NCBI GenBank assembly: GCA_012800145.1
Contig: JAAZJW010000158.1
Span: forward strand, 1 to 5,920
Length of the DNA: 5,920 nucleotides
Direction of reading: 5' to 3'
From: Clostridiales bacterium
GTDB lineage: Bacteria > Bacillota > Clostridia > Peptostreptococcales > Natronincolaceae
In this document: one piece after another, positions 4,809 through 5,920 of the stretch
Position numbering within the stretch: position 1 is the stretch's first letter
Layout of the letters: every line of letters starts with the position of its first letter
Notes under the pieces: generated by a model
Told to the model about the DNA's origin: nothing
Database searches by the model: none
What the model saw: only the letters and a program-made list of their open reading frames with translations
Program-made: the position numbers and the translations under genes

Positions 4809-5920
4809 ATGAGAAGCGACTGCGTGACGAAAGGTATACAACAGGCGCCACATCGTTCTTTATTCAATGCACTTGGAATGACAAACGAAGAACTCAATAG
4901 ACCGTTAATCGGTATTGTTAATTCTCATAATGAAATTGTGCCGGGACATATAAATCTGGATAAAATAGTGGATGCAGTGAAATTAGGAGTGGCCATGGCC
5001 GGGGGTACACCCATAGAATTTCCGGCAATTGCAGTATGTGACGGTATTGCCATGGGGCATCAAGGAATGAAATATTCCCTAGTTACAAGGGATCTAATTG
5101 CTGATTCAACGGAAGCAATGGTGATGGCGCATGGTTTTGATGCATTGGTCATGGTACCAAACTGTGACAAAAATGTGCCTGGGCTTCTGATGGCAGCGGC
5201 AAGGCTGAATATTCCAACAATATTTGTAAGCGGAGGCCCGATGTTGGCCGGAACGATAAATAGAAATAAAACAAGTCTATCTTCTATGTTTGAGGCCGTA
5301 GGTGCCTATGCGGCAGGAAATATGACACTTGAAGAAGTGGAGGAATATGAAAAAAGGGTGTGTCCAACATGTGGTTCTTGTTCCGGGATGTATACGGCGA
5401 ATAGTATGAATTGTTTAACGGAGGCCCTGGGTATGGGGCTAAAGGGCAACGGGACCATACCTGCAGTGTATTCCTCAAGAATCCAACTGGCAAAACATGC
5501 GGGTATGCAGATTATGGAATTATTAAAGAAAAATATCAAGCCGAAAGATATTATGATAGAGGATGCTTTTACGAATGCGTTGGCTGTAGACATGGCACTA
5601 GGCTGCAGCACAAACAGTATGTTGCATTTACCCGCTATAGCTCATGAAGCGGGTATAGGACTGGATCTGGATATTGCCAATGAAATCAGTGCAAGAACAC
5701 CGAACCTATGCCATTTGGCACCTGCAGGACCCTCATATATAGAAGAGTTGGATGAGGCCGGGGGCGTATATGCCGTTATGAACGAATTAAACAAAAAAGG
5801 TCTTCTGAAAACGAATATTATTACATGTACAGGGAAAACTGTGGCAGAAAATATAGAAGGCTGTATCAATACGAATCCTGAAATTATCAGACCTATCGAA
5901 AATCCTTATAGTGAAACCGG
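4809..5920 (+). CDS. ilvD: Dihydroxy-acid dehydratase (IlvD), 3'-partial
   Basis: IlvD dehydrates 2,3-dihydroxyisovalerate and 2,3-dihydroxy-3-methylvalerate to the 2-keto acids in valine, leucine and isoleucine synthesis, using an Fe-S cluster and Mg2+ in the cytoplasm. The 370 visible residues are about two thirds of the family's usual ~550. Landmarks: MRSD start and KGIQQAPHRSLF (8-19), VNSHNEIVPGHINL (37-50), VCDGIAMGH (76-84), PNCDK (117-121; Cys119 as cluster ligand, Asp120 and Lys121 near the metal site), FVSGGPM (139-145), CPTCGSCSGMYTANS (185-199; Cys191 as probable second ligand), and GCSTNSMLHLPA (265-276). The PGHINL block has Gly where the [2Fe-2S] branch has Cys (TPCN), which suggests the oxygen-sensitive E. 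coli-like [4Fe-4S] type. The start at 4809 is supported by the spaced ribosome binding site and by the standard family N-terminus. The frame is open to the window edge. ilvB/ilvN/ilvC/leu genes often follow but are not visible. Confidence 0.97.
   Translation, partial: MRSDCVTKGIQQAPHRSLFNALGMTNEELNRPLIGIVNSHNEIVPGHINLDKIVDAVKLGVAMAGGTPIEFPAIAVCDGIAMGHQGMKYSLVTRDLIADSTEAMVMAHGFDALVMVPNCDKNVPGLLMAAARLNIPTIFVSGGPMLAGTINRNKTSLSSMFEAVGAYAAGNMTLEEVEEYEKRVCPTCGSCSGMYTANSMNCLTEALGMGLKGNGTIPAVYSSRIQLAKHAGMQIMELLKKNIKPKDIMIEDAFTNALAVDMALGCSTNSMLHLPAIAHEAGIGLDLDIANEISARTPNLCHLAPAGPSYIEELDEAGGVYAVMNELNKKGLLKTNIITCTGKTVAENIEGCINTNPEIIRPIENPYSET

Noticed and set aside
4798..4809. Three-codon ORF (Met-Lys-Ile) before ilvD as a leader peptide
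   Set aside because: Its ATG directly touches the Shine-Dalgarno sequence, leaving no spacing for initiation; the site serves the ATG at 4809.
5284..5869. ORFs 5411-5647 (plus) and 5284-5493, 5306-5611, 5642-5869 (minus)
   Set aside because: All fall inside the continuous ilvD frame, which matches the family residue by residue there.

Overview
The window looks like a chromosomal segment of an endospore-forming, moderately AT-rich Bacillota, most likely a Clostridia member. The main reason is a near-complete spoIVA (spore-coat ATPase, a protein restricted to endospore formers), supported by G-rich Shine-Dalgarno sequences and a CCA-encoding tRNA. No species can be named from the sequence alone. 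All genes lie on the + strand.

Layout: (1) 1-1373 is spoIVA, lacking only about 51 N-terminal residues at the window edge. Its reading frame runs 16 codons past the usual family C-terminus and through a terminator-like hairpin. (2) 1429-1589 is a compact tRNA-Pro(GGG) unit with its own extended -10 promoter and a long 18-bp terminator hairpin. (3) 1590-1797 is non-coding AT-rich DNA with a small palindrome and tandem GCCTAAT repeats. (4) 1798-1941 is a 47-codon stub holding the first ~30 residues of a macrodomain protein (ADP-ribose-binding, O-acetyl-ADP-ribose deacetylase type) joined to unrelated sequence. (5) 1942-4584 is an 880-aa Eco57I/type IIG-like N6-adenine DNA methyltransferase with a TaqI-like target-recognition region. 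It starts directly after the stub's stop codon, in the same frame, and shows no recognisable nuclease domain. (6) 4585-4808 is an intergenic region with a clear promoter (TTGAAA, 17 nt, TATAAT) whose -10 box lies in a perfect 16-bp palindrome. (7) 4809-5920 is the first two thirds of ilvD (dihydroxy-acid dehydratase, branched-chain amino acid synthesis), cut by the window end.

spoIVA, the tRNA and ilvD are housekeeping or sporulation genes. The stub and methyltransferase look like an accessory insertion between tRNA-Pro and ilvD: they are more AT-rich in sampled lines, contain a chimeric junction, and code for a restriction-modification type enzyme. I see no wholly new system. The most interesting spots are the macrodomain-stub/methyltransferase junction, the apparently nuclease-less methyltransferase, and the stop-codon loss that extends SpoIVA through its terminator.
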